Positions 1-8,466 of a DNA stretch of 64,000 nt are shown piece after piece. The DNA is from Streptomyces tsukubensis. GTDB lineage: Bacteria > Actinomycetota > Actinomycetes > Streptomycetales > Streptomycetaceae. Where the stretch lies: the NCBI RefSeq assembly GCF_009296025.1, contig NZ_CP045178.1, positions 3,348,001 to 3,412,000 on the forward strand, given 5' to 3'. How positions within the stretch are numbered: the first letter of the stretch is position 1; the number at the start of each line of letters is the position of its first letter. The notes under the pieces were generated by a model that ran no database searches, was not told the DNA's origin, and was given only the letters and a program-made list of their open reading frames with translations. The translations under genes and the position numbers were made by a program.

Positions 1-201
1 TACGTCTTCGAGGACGGTACGACGCTCTGCATGACCCCGGGACACAGGGAGACGGCGGAACTGCTGGCCGACGCGCTGCGCGACGGCGAATCGCCTTACC
101 TGCTCGGCGGCTCCGGCGTCTCGGGCGCCTTCGCCCTCACCTTCTCCTTCGGCGAGCGGACCATCTACCTGCTGGCGGACCGGGTCATCGCCTCCGTCTG
201 A
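1..201 (+). CDS. hypothetical protein, C-terminal part
   Basis: The window opens inside a reading frame of 66 codons that ends at a TGA stop. The visible tail contains FEDGTTLCMTPGHRETAE and ends in TIYLLADRVIASV. Its base composition is normal for the neighbourhood. The start lies outside the window. I do not recognise the family, and no catalytic motif or membrane segment is visible in this part. Confidence 0.6.
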   Translation, partial: YVFEDGTTLCMTPGHRETAELLADALRDGESPYLLGGSGVSGAFALTFSFGERTIYLLADRVIASV

Positions 202-225
202 GGGGCGGCCGGGCTGCGGGGCGCC

Positions 226-570
226 TCACACGGCGGCCCGCCGTTGCGCCTCCTCCACCATCGCGACCGCCCGGTCGACCTGCCCGGTCTCTTCGAGTAC
301 GACGGCCAGGTCGTGCGCGGCGACGGTGATCTGATCGGCCACGGCGAACATTCCCGCCTCGGGCATCACCCGGGGCTCGGCCTCCTCGACCGCCGCTCCG
401 CGCGCCCCCGCGAGGCGCTCCGCTTCGAGCCGCTGAGCCCACGCCGAGAGTCCACGCGCCAGTTCGAGCGCCTCCGCCGCCGCGCTCCGCTGGAGCCGGC
501 TCTGCGGTGCGGCCCGCAACCGGTCGGCGAAAGAGTCCACGGCAGTCGTCAAACGCGTCGTATCAAGCAC
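226..570 (-). CDS. conserved helical hypothetical protein
   Basis: This 114-residue protein is rich in Ala, Arg and Glu and reads as nearly continuous amphipathic helix, with stretches such as AVDSFADRLRAAPQSRL and VLEETGQVDRAVAMVEEA. I chose the GTG start (reading VLDTTRL) because the longer frame upstream loses protein-like character and runs into the divergent promoter region. A ribosome binding site is only weakly visible. It is transcribed divergently from the small DUF4287 gene about 100 bp away. There is no membrane segment or signal peptide. The function is unknown. Confidence 0.55.
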   Translation of the reverse strand: MLDTTRLTTAVDSFADRLRAAPQSRLQRSAAAEALELARGLSAWAQRLEAERLAGARGAAVEEAEPRVMPEAGMFAVADQITVAAHDLAVVLEETGQVDRAVAMVEEAQRRAAV

Positions 571-672
571 CCCGCTGACCCTACGCGCCGGTCCCCGACT
601 GTTGCCAACACCCGCTCGCTCAGGCACGGTGACGTGAAGGCCAGGCCACATCGAACGCGTCCGGAGGCGCCG

Positions 673-903
673 ATGTCCCAAGTCTTCTCCGAGGAGACCC
701 ACCGTAATCTGCTCGCCCGCATCCCCCACTGCACCGGCCGCGAAGTCTCCGACTGGCTGCGCGCCGTCGACGACGGCCCCTCCCTCCTGCGTTTCGAGGA
801 GAAGGTGAGCTGGCTCCGTTCCGAGCACGACCTCGCGTACGGACACGCGAAAGCGATCGTCCACGAATACGACCTGAGGCGGGCCGCACGGAAACTCGTG
901 TGA
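673..903 (+). CDS. DUF4287 domain-containing protein
   Basis: This 76-residue protein matches the compact DUF4287 fold as I know it: an N-terminal helix (EETHRNLLARIPHCTGR), a central WLRAVDDGP segment, and a C-terminal HDLAYGHAKAIVHEYDLRRA helix. The ATG is preceded by a GGAGG-like ribosome binding site about 6 bases upstream. A longer upstream frame exists but lacks coding character. The biochemical role of DUF4287 is not known to me. A strong perfect hairpin follows the gene. Confidence 0.75.
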   Translation: MSQVFSEETHRNLLARIPHCTGREVSDWLRAVDDGPSLLRFEEKVSWLRSEHDLAYGHAKAIVHEYDLRRAARKLV

Positions 904-953
904 GCCGGACCGAGGCCCCACCGCCATCAAATCGCGGACCGACAGATACACAG

Positions 954-999
954 ATATGGCGAAGGGCCCGCGGATCACTCCGCGGGCCCTTCGCCATAT
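954..999. terminator. perfect-stem bidirectional terminator
   Basis: Two perfectly complementary 21-base arms (954-974 and 979-999) enclose a 4-base loop (tcac). The gene on the left reads rightward and the Bax-inhibitor gene on the right reads leftward, so the hairpin sits between two convergent gene ends and probably serves both. Confidence 0.85.
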
Positions 1000-1053
1000 G
1001 GCCCTTCAGCTACCGTCGGCTACCGCGCGACGGGTGAGCCATATCCACGTCCG

Positions 1054-1959
1054 TCAGTCATTGCCCTGAAGGATCGCGATCAGCCGCAGGAACTCCATGT
1101 AGATCCAGACCAGCGTGACCGTCAGGCCGAACGCGGCCATCCACGCTTCCTCACGCGGAGCGCCGTACCTGACACCGTCCTCGACCTGCTTGAAGTCGAG
1201 GGCCAGGAAGCACGCGCCGAGCAGCACGCCGATGACACCGAAGGCGATACCGAGGCCGCCGCTGCGGAAGCCGAGCCCGTCGCCGCCACCGAAGACGGAG
1301 AAGAGCAGGTTGACGGCCATGAGGAGAAGGAACCCCATGGCGGCGGCCATCACGAAGCCGTAGAACCGGCGGTTGACCCGGATCCAGCCCGCCCGGTAAG
1401 CGACGAGGACACCGACGAAGACGGCGATGGTGCCGATCACCGCCTGCATGGCGGCGCCGCTGGCGACGTGCGTGTCGACGACGTTGCTCAGGACGCCGAG
1501 GAAGACACCTTCGAGCGCCGCGTACGTCAGGATCAGCGCGGGCGAGGCCTTGCGCTTGAACGACTGGACGAGGCCGAGCACCATCGCGACGAGGCCGAAG
1601 CCGATGGCGATGCCGTACGACTTCGGCAGGTTGGCCGCGTCGACCGGCAGCAGCGCCCAGGCGAGCGCGGCCGTGACGACGAGGACACCAAGGGTGGTGG
1701 CCGTGCGCATGACGACGTCGTCCATCGTCATACGTCCTGCGGCGGGCGCCTGCGGGGGCGCGCCCTGGAGGTCCTGCTGCGCATAGGGGTTGTTCGCGTA
1801 CGGGTTGGCGTACGTGTCGCCGGCCGGAGCCTGCGCGTACGGGTTGCCCTGCACGGTCCCGACTGCGGGGCCCCCGGCCTGCGGCGCCGCGTTGAACCCC
1901 GCGTAGCCGTTGTCGCGGCTGAACCCCCGTCGCGAGAAGACCGGGTTGCTGCTCCTCAT
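1054..1959 (-). CDS. Bax inhibitor-1/YccA family membrane protein
   Basis: This 301-residue protein has a Gln/Tyr/Asn/Pro-rich cytoplasmic N-terminus (about residues 1-75, with repeated YANPYAxN motifs) followed by about seven hydrophobic helices. The loop DFKQVEDGVRYGAP and the closing TLVWIYMEFLRLIAIL are typical of bacterial YccA/BI-1-like (DUF1232-unrelated, Bax1-I) proteins. Family members are integral membrane proteins linked to ion leak and stress tolerance; the exact role here is unknown. The ATG has a GGAGGAG ribosome binding site. It stands alone and ends at the bidirectional hairpin. Confidence 0.85.
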   Translation of the reverse strand: MRSSNPVFSRRGFSRDNGYAGFNAAPQAGGPAVGTVQGNPYAQAPAGDTYANPYANNPYAQQDLQGAPPQAPAAGRMTMDDVVMRTATTLGVLVVTAALAWALLPVDAANLPKSYGIAIGFGLVAMVLGLVQSFKRKASPALILTYAALEGVFLGVLSNVVDTHVASGAAMQAVIGTIAVFVGVLVAYRAGWIRVNRRFYGFVMAAAMGFLLLMAVNLLFSVFGGGDGLGFRSGGLGIAFGVIGVLLGACFLALDFKQVEDGVRYGAPREEAWMAAFGLTVTLVWIYMEFLRLIAILQGND

Positions 1960-2162
1960 TTCACTCCTCCATGGCCACCCTGTGTGGCCTTGCGCCCAGA
2001 GTAATGCGTAGGCAAAGGGAAGACTCTAGTGCTTGCGGAGGATCTTTCCCCCTCCGTTACCGGGAAACGTCCACGACGGCACACGGTGTTCCCGTTTTGA
2101 CAGAGAGAAATCACCACATCGGCCGGGCGGGGCGCGGGGCCCGGACCTGCCCCCGTCGCAGC

Positions 2163-3068
2163 TCAGCGGCTGCGCGCCCCGCGCCGGGCACCCCTGGGCC
2201 CACGCCCCCGACCTCCCGCCCGTACGCCGGAGCGCGCTGCCACTCGACGCCCCTGCTCCGAACGGGGGCGAGGCAGATCACAACGGAGTGGCGGCGCGCC
2301 GAGCGGCGGGGACGGCGGCCCAAGCGACAGGGAGGGCGGCCGGGGCCGGGCCCGAGCGACAGCGGCACCCCGCGCGGCTTCGCGCCACTCCTCGGCACGC
2401 GCACGGCAGGCGTGGCACTCCCCGCCGCCGATGATCCGACCGTCCTCGCACCGCGGATCCTGGCAGTCCTGCGCGAGGATCGCCCCCGCAAGCCAGGAGT
2501 TCCGGTTCTTGATCCGGTCGCACCCCTCGGGGTCGTCGCCGTCATTTCCGGGACCGCGACGAGCAGCGGTGCAGCCGGAGGGCGTGCACCGCTCGCACCC
2601 GCGATAGTCGGCACAGGCCCGGGTGTCAGCGTTCTCGCCGTACCAGCGTCGGTTGATCCTGGCGACGACCTGCTCGGGCGTCCGACGGGGGATGCCCGCC
2701 GCAGGGTTGCCGTCGAGCAGGTCGTTGACCGCCCGGTGCAACCCCGGATACAGCTTCGTCCCGGGCCTGGCGACGGCGACCGGAATCGCGGCGCGCACCA
2801 GACCGAACCCGGGCGACTCCTTGCGGGGCCTGGTCATCGTGGTGGCCGGCGGCCGGGACGATGTTCTGCGCTGGGCGGGCAGCTTCACTCCCGAGGCGGC
2901 GGGACCGCCACCTCCGTCGCCCGGACGCGCCTCTGCCGCCGCGCCGGTGCTCCAGTCCGCCGCGTCGGTGCTCCAGTCCGCCGCGTCGGTGCTCCAGTCC
3001 GCCGCATCGCGCTCACCGCCCCTGTCCACCGGCCAGTGGCGCCCCCATCCACCCGCACCCGCGCGCAA
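2163..3068 (-). CDS. Cys-rich hypothetical protein with heptapeptide repeats
   Basis: This is a 301-residue reading frame. Its central part (KLYPGLHRAVNDLL, PEQVVARINRRWYGE) looks like an ordinary globular protein. The following part is Cys-rich (CADYRGCERC, GCDRIKNRNSW, CQDPRCEDGR, ECHACRARAEEW), which suggests a metal-binding or disulphide domain of a kind I recall in Streptomyces hypothetical proteins. The N-terminus holds three tandem copies of the heptad DAADWST, and the last 70 residues are low-complexity Arg/Pro/Gly. The start is uncertain: TTG at 3068 is the furthest start, while an internal ATG at 2837 would drop the repeats. No clear ribosome binding site supports either. Confidence 0.5.
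   Translation of the reverse strand: MRAGAGGWGRHWPVDRGGERDAADWSTDAADWSTDAADWSTGAAAEARPGDGGGGPAASGVKLPAQRRTSSRPPATTMTRPRKESPGFGLVRAAIPVAVARPGTKLYPGLHRAVNDLLDGNPAAGIPRRTPEQVVARINRRWYGENADTRACADYRGCERCTPSGCTAARRGPGNDGDDPEGCDRIKNRNSWLAGAILAQDCQDPRCEDGRIIGGGECHACRARAEEWREAARGAAVARARPRPPSLSLGPPSPPLGAPPLRCDLPRPRSEQGRRVAARSGVRAGGRGRGPRGARRGARSR
2941..3003. repeat. 21-bp tandem repeat, three copies
   Basis: Three head-to-tail 21-bp units share the core gtgctccagtccgcc; the first differs at two positions from the other two. The unit length is a multiple of three, so on the minus strand it encodes a repeated heptapeptide (DAADWST) without shifting frame. Confidence 0.9.
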
Positions 3069-3361
3069 CCACCCGTACCTCTGCCTACGGCGTCAGCAAC
3101 AGCGGGGTCGTCTTGTCTCGTCTCCTGAGTGACCGTCTTCTTAACAGACCGCAGGCGTGAAGGGAGTCGGTGAGGACTCCAGTCGGAGGCCGGGCTGTCG
3201 TACGAAAGGCTCGCTGTGGCGATCCGACAGTTCGCGATCCAGACCGGAAGGAACTCCGCACCAACAAGGGTGTCGTTGCCCATTGAGTGCGGGACTGACC
3301 GCTTACGCCCATGCGAAGGAAACGCGGCCAGGCCAGCCAGGCACCAGCATGTTCGCCTTGG

Positions 3362-4099
3362 TCATGCCCTCACGCCCTCCATCACAGGCAGGCACTCGGC
3401 GAGCAGGTCGACGACATCGCGCCAGGCTCGCCGCGCGTGCTGTGGGTGGTAGCCGACTCCGGGGACCGTGGGGTGGTCGACCGGCGGGTGGTGGAAGGCG
3501 TGCAAGGCTCCGCCATAGACCGTGAGGCGCCAGTCGACGCCCGCGGCCTGCATCTCAGCGGTAAACGCGTTGCGTTGTGCGGGCGGCATGATCGGGTCTT
3601 CCGACCCGACCCCGGCCCACACCGGGCAGCGAATGCGCGCCGACTCGCCCGGTCGTCCCGTGGTCAGGCCGTTGACCGTCCCGATCGCGCGCAGGTTGAC
3701 GCCGTCGCGCCCGAGTTCCAGCCCCACGGCGCCCCCGGTGCCGTAGCCGACGGCGGCGATCCGGTCGGGGTCGGTCCGGGGCTCGGCGCTCAGCACGTCG
3801 AGCGCCGCACGGCCGATCCCCCGCATCCGGTCGGGATCGGCGAGCAGGGGCATGCAACGGGCCAGCATCTCCTCGGGGTCACCCAGATAGCGCCCGCCGT
3901 GCAGGTCGAAGGCCAGCGCCACATATCCCAGCTCGGCGAGAGCGTCGGCCCGGCGGCGCTCGACGTCGCTGAGCCCCGTGCCCTCCGGTCCGAGCAGCAC
4001 CGCGGGCCGGCGGTCGACACCGGCCGGGAGCGCGAGGTGCCCGATCATCGTCAAACCGTCCGCCGGGTACTCGACCGTACGCGTCGTAATCTTCGTCAT
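3362..4099 (-). CDS. dienelactone hydrolase family protein, nucleophile replaced by Gly
   Basis: This 245-residue alpha/beta hydrolase has the DLH layout: an oxyanion-side segment LLGPEGTGLSD, the helix pair DALAELGYVALAFDLHGGRYLGD, the nucleophile-elbow position, an acid at D168 (GVGSEDPIMPP) and a base at H200 (GGALHAFHHPP). At the elbow the usual G-x-C-x-G-G or G-x-S-x-G reads GYGTGG, so residue 120 is Gly and the classical nucleophile is missing. It may therefore bind rather than hydrolyse ester substrates, or use another mechanism. The ATG is preceded by a 21-bp palindrome that looks like an operator. It lies downstream of bldA on the same strand. Confidence 0.8.
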   Translation of the reverse strand: MTKITTRTVEYPADGLTMIGHLALPAGVDRRPAVLLGPEGTGLSDVERRRADALAELGYVALAFDLHGGRYLGDPEEMLARCMPLLADPDRMRGIGRAALDVLSAEPRTDPDRIAAVGYGTGGAVGLELGRDGVNLRAIGTVNGLTTGRPGESARIRCPVWAGVGSEDPIMPPAQRNAFTAEMQAAGVDWRLTVYGGALHAFHHPPVDHPTVPGVGYHPQHARRAWRDVVDLLAECLPVMEGVRA

Positions 4100-4139
4100 G
4101 GGACGGGACTGTAGTGATCGTCGAGCCCGGTCCGGCCGG

Positions 4140-4160
4140 TGTTCTGCCACTGGCAGAACA
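4140..4160. promoter_or_regulatory. 21-bp palindrome upstream of the DLH-like gene
   Basis: Two 10-base arms (TGTTCTGCCA and its exact complement) flank a single central C. It lies about 40 bp upstream of the hydrolase start, the usual place for an operator of a dimeric regulator. A one-base loop rules out a stable RNA hairpin, so a DNA-binding role is likelier. The regulator is unknown. Confidence 0.6.
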
Positions 4161-4398
4161 GCGTGGGTGCCCCTCTGGGATACGGGACCGGCCCGGCGCT
4201 CAGGGCTGTCGGCGGCGGCGAGGGTCAGCGCCATGAACGGCACGGTGGAGAGCGGTTGGCCGGTGCGCGGGCGGCGGGCGGTGAGGTCCATCGCGGAGAA
4301 CACGCCGTCGTGGACGCGTACTCCCACCGTGCTCCCGCGCCCACCGTAGGTGACATACAAAAACACGCGTTTCCCCAGCTCAGCACGGGGTAAGCGGA

Positions 4399-4483
4399 TG
4401 GTGCCCGGAACCGGACTTGAACCGGTACGCCCGCGAGGGCAGCGAGGTTTAAGCTCGCCGTGTCTGCATTCCACCATCCGGGC
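4399..4483 (-). tRNA. bldA: tRNA-Leu(UAA), bldA
   Basis: The transcript starts GCCCGGATGGTGG and ends with the acceptor strand CCGGGC, discriminator A and an encoded CCA. The anticodon stem GCGAG/CTCGC encloses the loop CTTAAAC, giving anticodon TAA, which reads the rare UUA codon. A long class II variable arm (TGCCCTCGCGGGCG) fits tRNA-Leu, and the T arm GGTTCAAGTCC is canonical. In Streptomyces this tRNA is bldA, whose abundance controls translation of TTA-containing developmental and antibiotic genes. The sequence closely matches what I recall of bldA. At least three genes in this window use TTA codons. Confidence 0.95.
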
Positions 4484-4564
4484 AGGCTGTGGGCTCCGCA
4501 TCTGGCGTCGAGCCTATCGGGAGGGTCCCCCCGAGGCAGCGGTGCGTCAGGCCGATCTTGTCTT

Positions 4565-4592
4565 ATTTTATGGGCGCCTGATGGAGCGTCAG
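4565..4592 (-). promoter_or_regulatory. candidate bldA promoter
   Basis: Read leftward, a CTGACG -35-like hexamer, a 16-bp spacer and a TAAAAT -10-like hexamer lie about 80 bp upstream of the tRNA 5' end. This is the most AT-rich spot in the 362-bp gap between bldA and the ABC transporter gene. Apart from this, I see nothing else in that gap except the ribosome binding site of the next gene. Confidence 0.45.
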
Positions 4593-4845
4593 CGATCGGG
4601 TAGGGCCATAGGCACTTGCCACGTACCCTTTCGCACTCGCGCCGCCCGCGGGACGGAATGACGGAATTTAGCCGCCCGGACGAGCGACGGCTCAGGGTTC
4701 TCTGTCCTCCGCAGGTATGAGAACGCGCCTCGGCAGTCAGACCGGAGGGGGCCACGGGAACGGCATCGTGGTGTGACTACACGGCGGCGTGCGGCCGGGA
4801 GCATGGAGGGACCCGGTAAGCAAGTACGACAAGGAGTACCGTCCT

Positions 4846-5616
4846 GTGACCACGTTTCCCGTCGCCGACCGCGCCACCGCGGTAGCCGCGCGCGCCACTG
4901 ATCTCACCAAGGTCTACGGACACGGGGAGACCCAGGTCGTGGCGCTCGACGGAGTCTCCGTCGACTTCCGTCAGGCCGAGTTCACCGCGATCATGGGCCC
5001 CTCGGGCTCCGGCAAGTCGACGCTGATGCACTGCGTCGCCGGGCTCGACAGCTTCGACAGCGGCTCCGTCCGCATCGGCGACACCGAGCTCGGTTCCCTC
5101 AAGGACAAGCAGCTCACCCGGTTGCGCAGGGACAAGATCGGCTTCATCTTCCAGGCGTTCAACCTGCTGCCGACCCTCACCGGCATCGAGAACATCACCC
5201 TCCCGATGGACATCGCCGGCCGTAAGCCCGACAAGGAGTGGCTGGAGCGGGTCATCACCATGCTCGGCCTCTCCGGGCGGCTCAGCCACCGGCCCAGCGA
5301 ACTGTCCGGCGGGCAGCAGCAGCGCGTCGCCGTCGCGCGGGCGCTCGCCTCCCGGCCCGAGATCATCTTCGGTGACGAGCCGACCGGCAACCTCGACTCC
5401 CGCTCGGGCGCCGAGGTCCTCGGCTTCCTGCGCAACTCCGTGCGGGAACTGGGCCAGACCGTCGTCATGGTCACCCACGACCCGGTCGCCGCCGCCTACG
5501 CGGACCGGGTCATCTTCCTCGCCGACGGCCGCGTCGTCGACGAGCTCCTGCGACCCGACGCCGATTCGGTACTCGACCGGATGAAGCGGTTCGACGCCAG
5601 GGGCCGTACGAGCTGA
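4846..5616 (+). CDS. MacB-type ABC transporter ATP-binding protein
   Basis: This 256-residue ATPase has Walker A (GPSGSGKST, residues 51-59), a Q-loop (FIFQAFNLLP), the signature LSGGQQQRVAVARAL, Walker B plus catalytic Glu (IIFGDEPTGNLDS) and an H-loop (MVTHDP). The pattern is that of LolD/MacB/FtsE-like exporters, which energise an FtsX-type permease. I chose the GTG start because AAGGAG lies 9 bases upstream and residues before it do not look coding. The permease follows after a 229-bp gap that begins with a tandem repeat overlapping this stop codon. It is closely similar to the ATPase that ends at 40420. Confidence 0.92.
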   Translation: MTTFPVADRATAVAARATDLTKVYGHGETQVVALDGVSVDFRQAEFTAIMGPSGSGKSTLMHCVAGLDSFDSGSVRIGDTELGSLKDKQLTRLRRDKIGFIFQAFNLLPTLTGIENITLPMDIAGRKPDKEWLERVITMLGLSGRLSHRPSELSGGQQQRVAVARALASRPEIIFGDEPTGNLDSRSGAEVLGFLRNSVRELGQTVVMVTHDPVAAAYADRVIFLADGRVVDELLRPDADSVLDRMKRFDARGRTS

Positions 5617-5702
5617 CCCGTACGAGCTGACCCGTACGAGCCGATCCGTACGAGCTGACCCGTACGAGCCGATCCGTACGAGCCGATCCGTACGAGCCGA
5701 CC
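5605..5702. repeat. 14-bp tandem repeat, seven copies
   Basis: Seven direct copies of a 14-bp unit alternate between CGTACGAGCTGACC and CGTACGAGCCGATC variants. Each holds the palindrome CGTACG. The array overlaps the last codons and stop of the ATPase and runs into the spacer before its permease. A 14-bp unit is not a multiple of three, so it is not coding beyond the stop. Confidence 0.95.
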
Positions 5703-5845
5703 CGCGGGCACCGCCAGGCCTCAACAGGCCCCGACCGGCCCCGTCCGTCGCCCCACCCCCACCGCGCCCGCCCTCCGTACGCCCGACCGCCACGCCCCGC
5801 GCGTACCCGTGTCCGGGTCCACCCGGAAAGCCCTGGAACAGGAAC

Positions 5846-8389
5846 ATGCTCCGTACCGCTCTGCGCAACGTGCTCGCGCACAAGGCCAGACTGCTGATGA
5901 CCGTCCTCGCCGTGATGCTCGGCGTGGCCTTCGTGTCCGGCACGCTGGTCTTCACCAACACCATCTCCGACGCGTACCAGAAGAGTTCCGCCCAGGGCTT
6001 CGACCACGTCGACGTCGCCGTCGAGCCGGGTGACCGTCAGGACGCGGGAGACCGGCTGGGCAAGCGTCCCGAACTCACCGACGCGCTGCTCGCCCGCACC
6101 GCGAAGGTGGAGGGCGCGCAGTCCGCGCTCGGTGCCGTCAACGGTTTCGCCGCTCTCGCCGACAAGCACGGCAAGCTCGTCGGCGACGGGTTCTCCACTC
6201 GCGGTGGCAATTACTGGTCCGGCGAGGACGGCAGCGGCAAGGACCCGCGCTACCCGCTCACCAAGGGCCACGCCCCGAAGGGGTCCGGCGAGGTCGCCAT
6301 CGACTCCGAGACCGCCGCCCGTACGGGATACGGCGTCGGGGACACCGTGCGGATGTCCGTGGACGGGCCCGTGCTCCCCCTCAAGGTCTCCGGTGTCTTC
6401 TCCACCGGCGACGGCACGGTCTCCGCGGGCGGCAGCCTCGCGCTGTTCGACACCGCCACCGCCCAGCGCCTCTTCCACCCGGAGGGCGGATACGACGAGA
6501 TCGACGTGGCCGCCGCGCCCGGCGTCTCGCAGACCGAGCTGAAGTCGGCCCTCGACAAGGCCCTGCCCGGCGACGGTTTCGACACCACCACGGGTCAGCG
6601 GCTCGCCGACGACCAGGCCGAGCAGGTCGCCTCCGGCATGGACGGCATGCGCACCGGGCTGCTCGTCTTCGCCGGGATCGCGCTCTTCGTCGGCATCTTC
6701 ATCATCGCCAACACCTTCACCATGCTGGTCGCCCAGCGCACCAAGGAACTGGCGCTGCTGCGGGCCGTGGGCGCCTCGCGCAAGCAGGTGACCCGTTCCG
6801 TGCTGGCGGAAGCGCTGGTCGTGGGAGCCGTCGCCGCCGTCGTGGGACTCGCTGCCGGTATCGGTATCGGGGCGGGGCTGCGCGCCCTGATGGGCACCTT
6901 CGGCCAGTCCGTGCCCGAGGGGCCCCTTGTCGTCTCGCCCAGTACCGTCGTCGCCTCCCTCCTGGTGGGCATCGTCGTCACCGTCCTCGCCGCGTGGCTG
7001 CCCGGCCGCCGCGCCGCGAAGATCCCGCCGGTCGCCGCCATGAGCAGCGTGCACGCCACCGCCACGACCCGCTCCCTGGTGGTACGCAACACCATCGGCG
7101 CCCTCCTCGCGGGCGTGGGTGTCGCGGGTGTCCTCGGCGGCGCGTCCATGGGCATGGACTCCGGGAAGCCGCCCATGGGACTCGGCGCCGTACTGCTGGT
7201 CATCGGAATCTTCGTACTCACGCCGCTGCTGTCGCGCCCCCTGATCGCCGCCGCTTCGCCGCTCCTGCGGCTCTTCGGGGTGTCGGGCAAGCTCGCCAGG
7301 CAGAACTCGGTACGCAACCCGCGCCGCACCGCCGCCACGGCCTCCGCGCTGATGATCGGACTCACGCTGATCACCGGTCTGACCGTGATCGCGGGCTCCA
7401 TGCAGAAGGCCATCGACAACATGGCCACCTCCGCCCTCAAGGCGGACTACGTGGTCAGCATGGCCAACTTCAACACCCTCTCCCCCGACGTGGAGAAGAA
7501 GCTCGCCGGTGTGGACGGTGTCACCGCGAGCAGCCCCATGCGGAACGCCCCGGCCAGGATCGGCGGCGAGACCGAGCAGCTGACCGGCGTCGACGGCTCC
7601 GCCATCCGGGACCTCGCCGACCTCTCCTTCCACGACGGCACGTTCTCCGTCAAGGGCGAGCAGGTCGTGGTGGACGCGGACACGGCCAAGAGCCACCACT
7701 GGAAGGCGGGCTCGACCTTCGACGCGGGATACGAGGACGGCAAGGAGCAGCGGCTCACCGTCGCCGGTGTCTACGAGGGCAATGAGCTGATCAGGGGCAT
7801 CCTCCTGGACACCGCCACCCTCTCCACGCACCAGAAGGACCCTGCCGACACGCAGGTCATGGTCAAGACGGCGAGCGGCCCCTCGGACGGGGCCAAGGAC
7901 CGGCTGGAGAAGGCGCTCGGCAACAACCCCGGCATCCAGGTCCAGGACAAGAAGGACGTGTCCGAGGACATCGCCCAGGTGTTCACGCTGATGCTGAACA
8001 TGCTCTACGGGCTGCTCGCGATGGCCGTCATCGTCGCCGTGCTCGGTGTCGTCAACACCCTCGCGATGTCCGTCTTCGAGCGGGCGCAGGAGATCGGCAT
8101 GCTGCGCGCCATCGGCCTCGACCGCAGGGGCATCAAGCGGATGGTGCGGCTGGAGTCCCTGGTCATCGCCGTCTTCGGCGGTGTACTCGGCATCGGGCTC
8201 GGCGTCTTCTTCGGCTGGGCCGTGGGCCGTCTGATCGGCGGCTCCGTGGAGACCTACGAGCTGGTGCTGCCGTGGGGCCGGATGGTGATCTTCCTGGCCC
8301 TGGCCGCCGTGGTCGGCATCCTGGCCGCGCTGTGGCCCGCGAGGCGCGCGGCCCGTATGAACATGCTGGCCGCCATCAAGGCGGAGTAG
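5846..8389 (+). CDS. FtsX-family ABC transporter permease
   Basis: This 847-residue membrane protein has two copies of the FtsX/MacB permease unit: an N-terminal helix (LLMTVLAVMLGVAFVSGTLVF), an extracellular region, a three-helix block around residue 275 (GLLVFAGIALFVGIFIIANTF, then QRTKELALLRAVGASRKQV), a second extracellular domain and a closing three-helix block (ERAQEIGMLRAIGLDRRGI). The duplicated RT/QEx-LRA(V/I)G motifs are diagnostic. With the preceding ATPase it should form an exporter or mechanotransducing complex; the substrate cannot be told. The ATG is preceded by AGGAAC. A strong terminator follows. Confidence 0.92.
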   Translation: MLRTALRNVLAHKARLLMTVLAVMLGVAFVSGTLVFTNTISDAYQKSSAQGFDHVDVAVEPGDRQDAGDRLGKRPELTDALLARTAKVEGAQSALGAVNGFAALADKHGKLVGDGFSTRGGNYWSGEDGSGKDPRYPLTKGHAPKGSGEVAIDSETAARTGYGVGDTVRMSVDGPVLPLKVSGVFSTGDGTVSAGGSLALFDTATAQRLFHPEGGYDEIDVAAAPGVSQTELKSALDKALPGDGFDTTTGQRLADDQAEQVASGMDGMRTGLLVFAGIALFVGIFIIANTFTMLVAQRTKELALLRAVGASRKQVTRSVLAEALVVGAVAAVVGLAAGIGIGAGLRALMGTFGQSVPEGPLVVSPSTVVASLLVGIVVTVLAAWLPGRRAAKIPPVAAMSSVHATATTRSLVVRNTIGALLAGVGVAGVLGGASMGMDSGKPPMGLGAVLLVIGIFVLTPLLSRPLIAAASPLLRLFGVSGKLARQNSVRNPRRTAATASALMIGLTLITGLTVIAGSMQKAIDNMATSALKADYVVSMANFNTLSPDVEKKLAGVDGVTASSPMRNAPARIGGETEQLTGVDGSAIRDLADLSFHDGTFSVKGEQVVVDADTAKSHHWKAGSTFDAGYEDGKEQRLTVAGVYEGNELIRGILLDTATLSTHQKDPADTQVMVKTASGPSDGAKDRLEKALGNNPGIQVQDKKDVSEDIAQVFTLMLNMLYGLLAMAVIVAVLGVVNTLAMSVFERAQEIGMLRAIGLDRRGIKRMVRLESLVIAVFGGVLGIGLGVFFGWAVGRLIGGSVETYELVLPWGRMVIFLALAAVVGILAALWPARRAARMNMLAAIKAE

Positions 8390-8420
8390 CGGCGACCGGG
8401 CCGCCGCCCGGGAGGACTCA

Positions 8421-8466
8421 GGGGCCCGGTACGTGTCACACGAGCGTGTGTCACGTACCGGGCCCC
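8421..8466. terminator. long stem-loop terminator
   Basis: Fifteen-base perfect arms (8421-8435 and 8452-8466) continue into a second 6-bp stem (CACACG/CGTGTG) after one mismatch. It lies 32 bp after the permease stop. The following 100 bp contains diverged direct repeats of its right arm (gtaccgggccccc-like words up to about 8572). Confidence 0.85.

Noticed and set aside
4399..4483. Integration of an element at the bldA tRNA gene
   Set aside because: No integrase gene or repeated tRNA 3' end within the neighbouring sequence, and flanking genes look like ordinary chromosome.
5605..5702. Possible integrase attachment site or CRISPR
   Set aside because: No integrase, tRNA overlap or spacer structure; simple tandem repeat.
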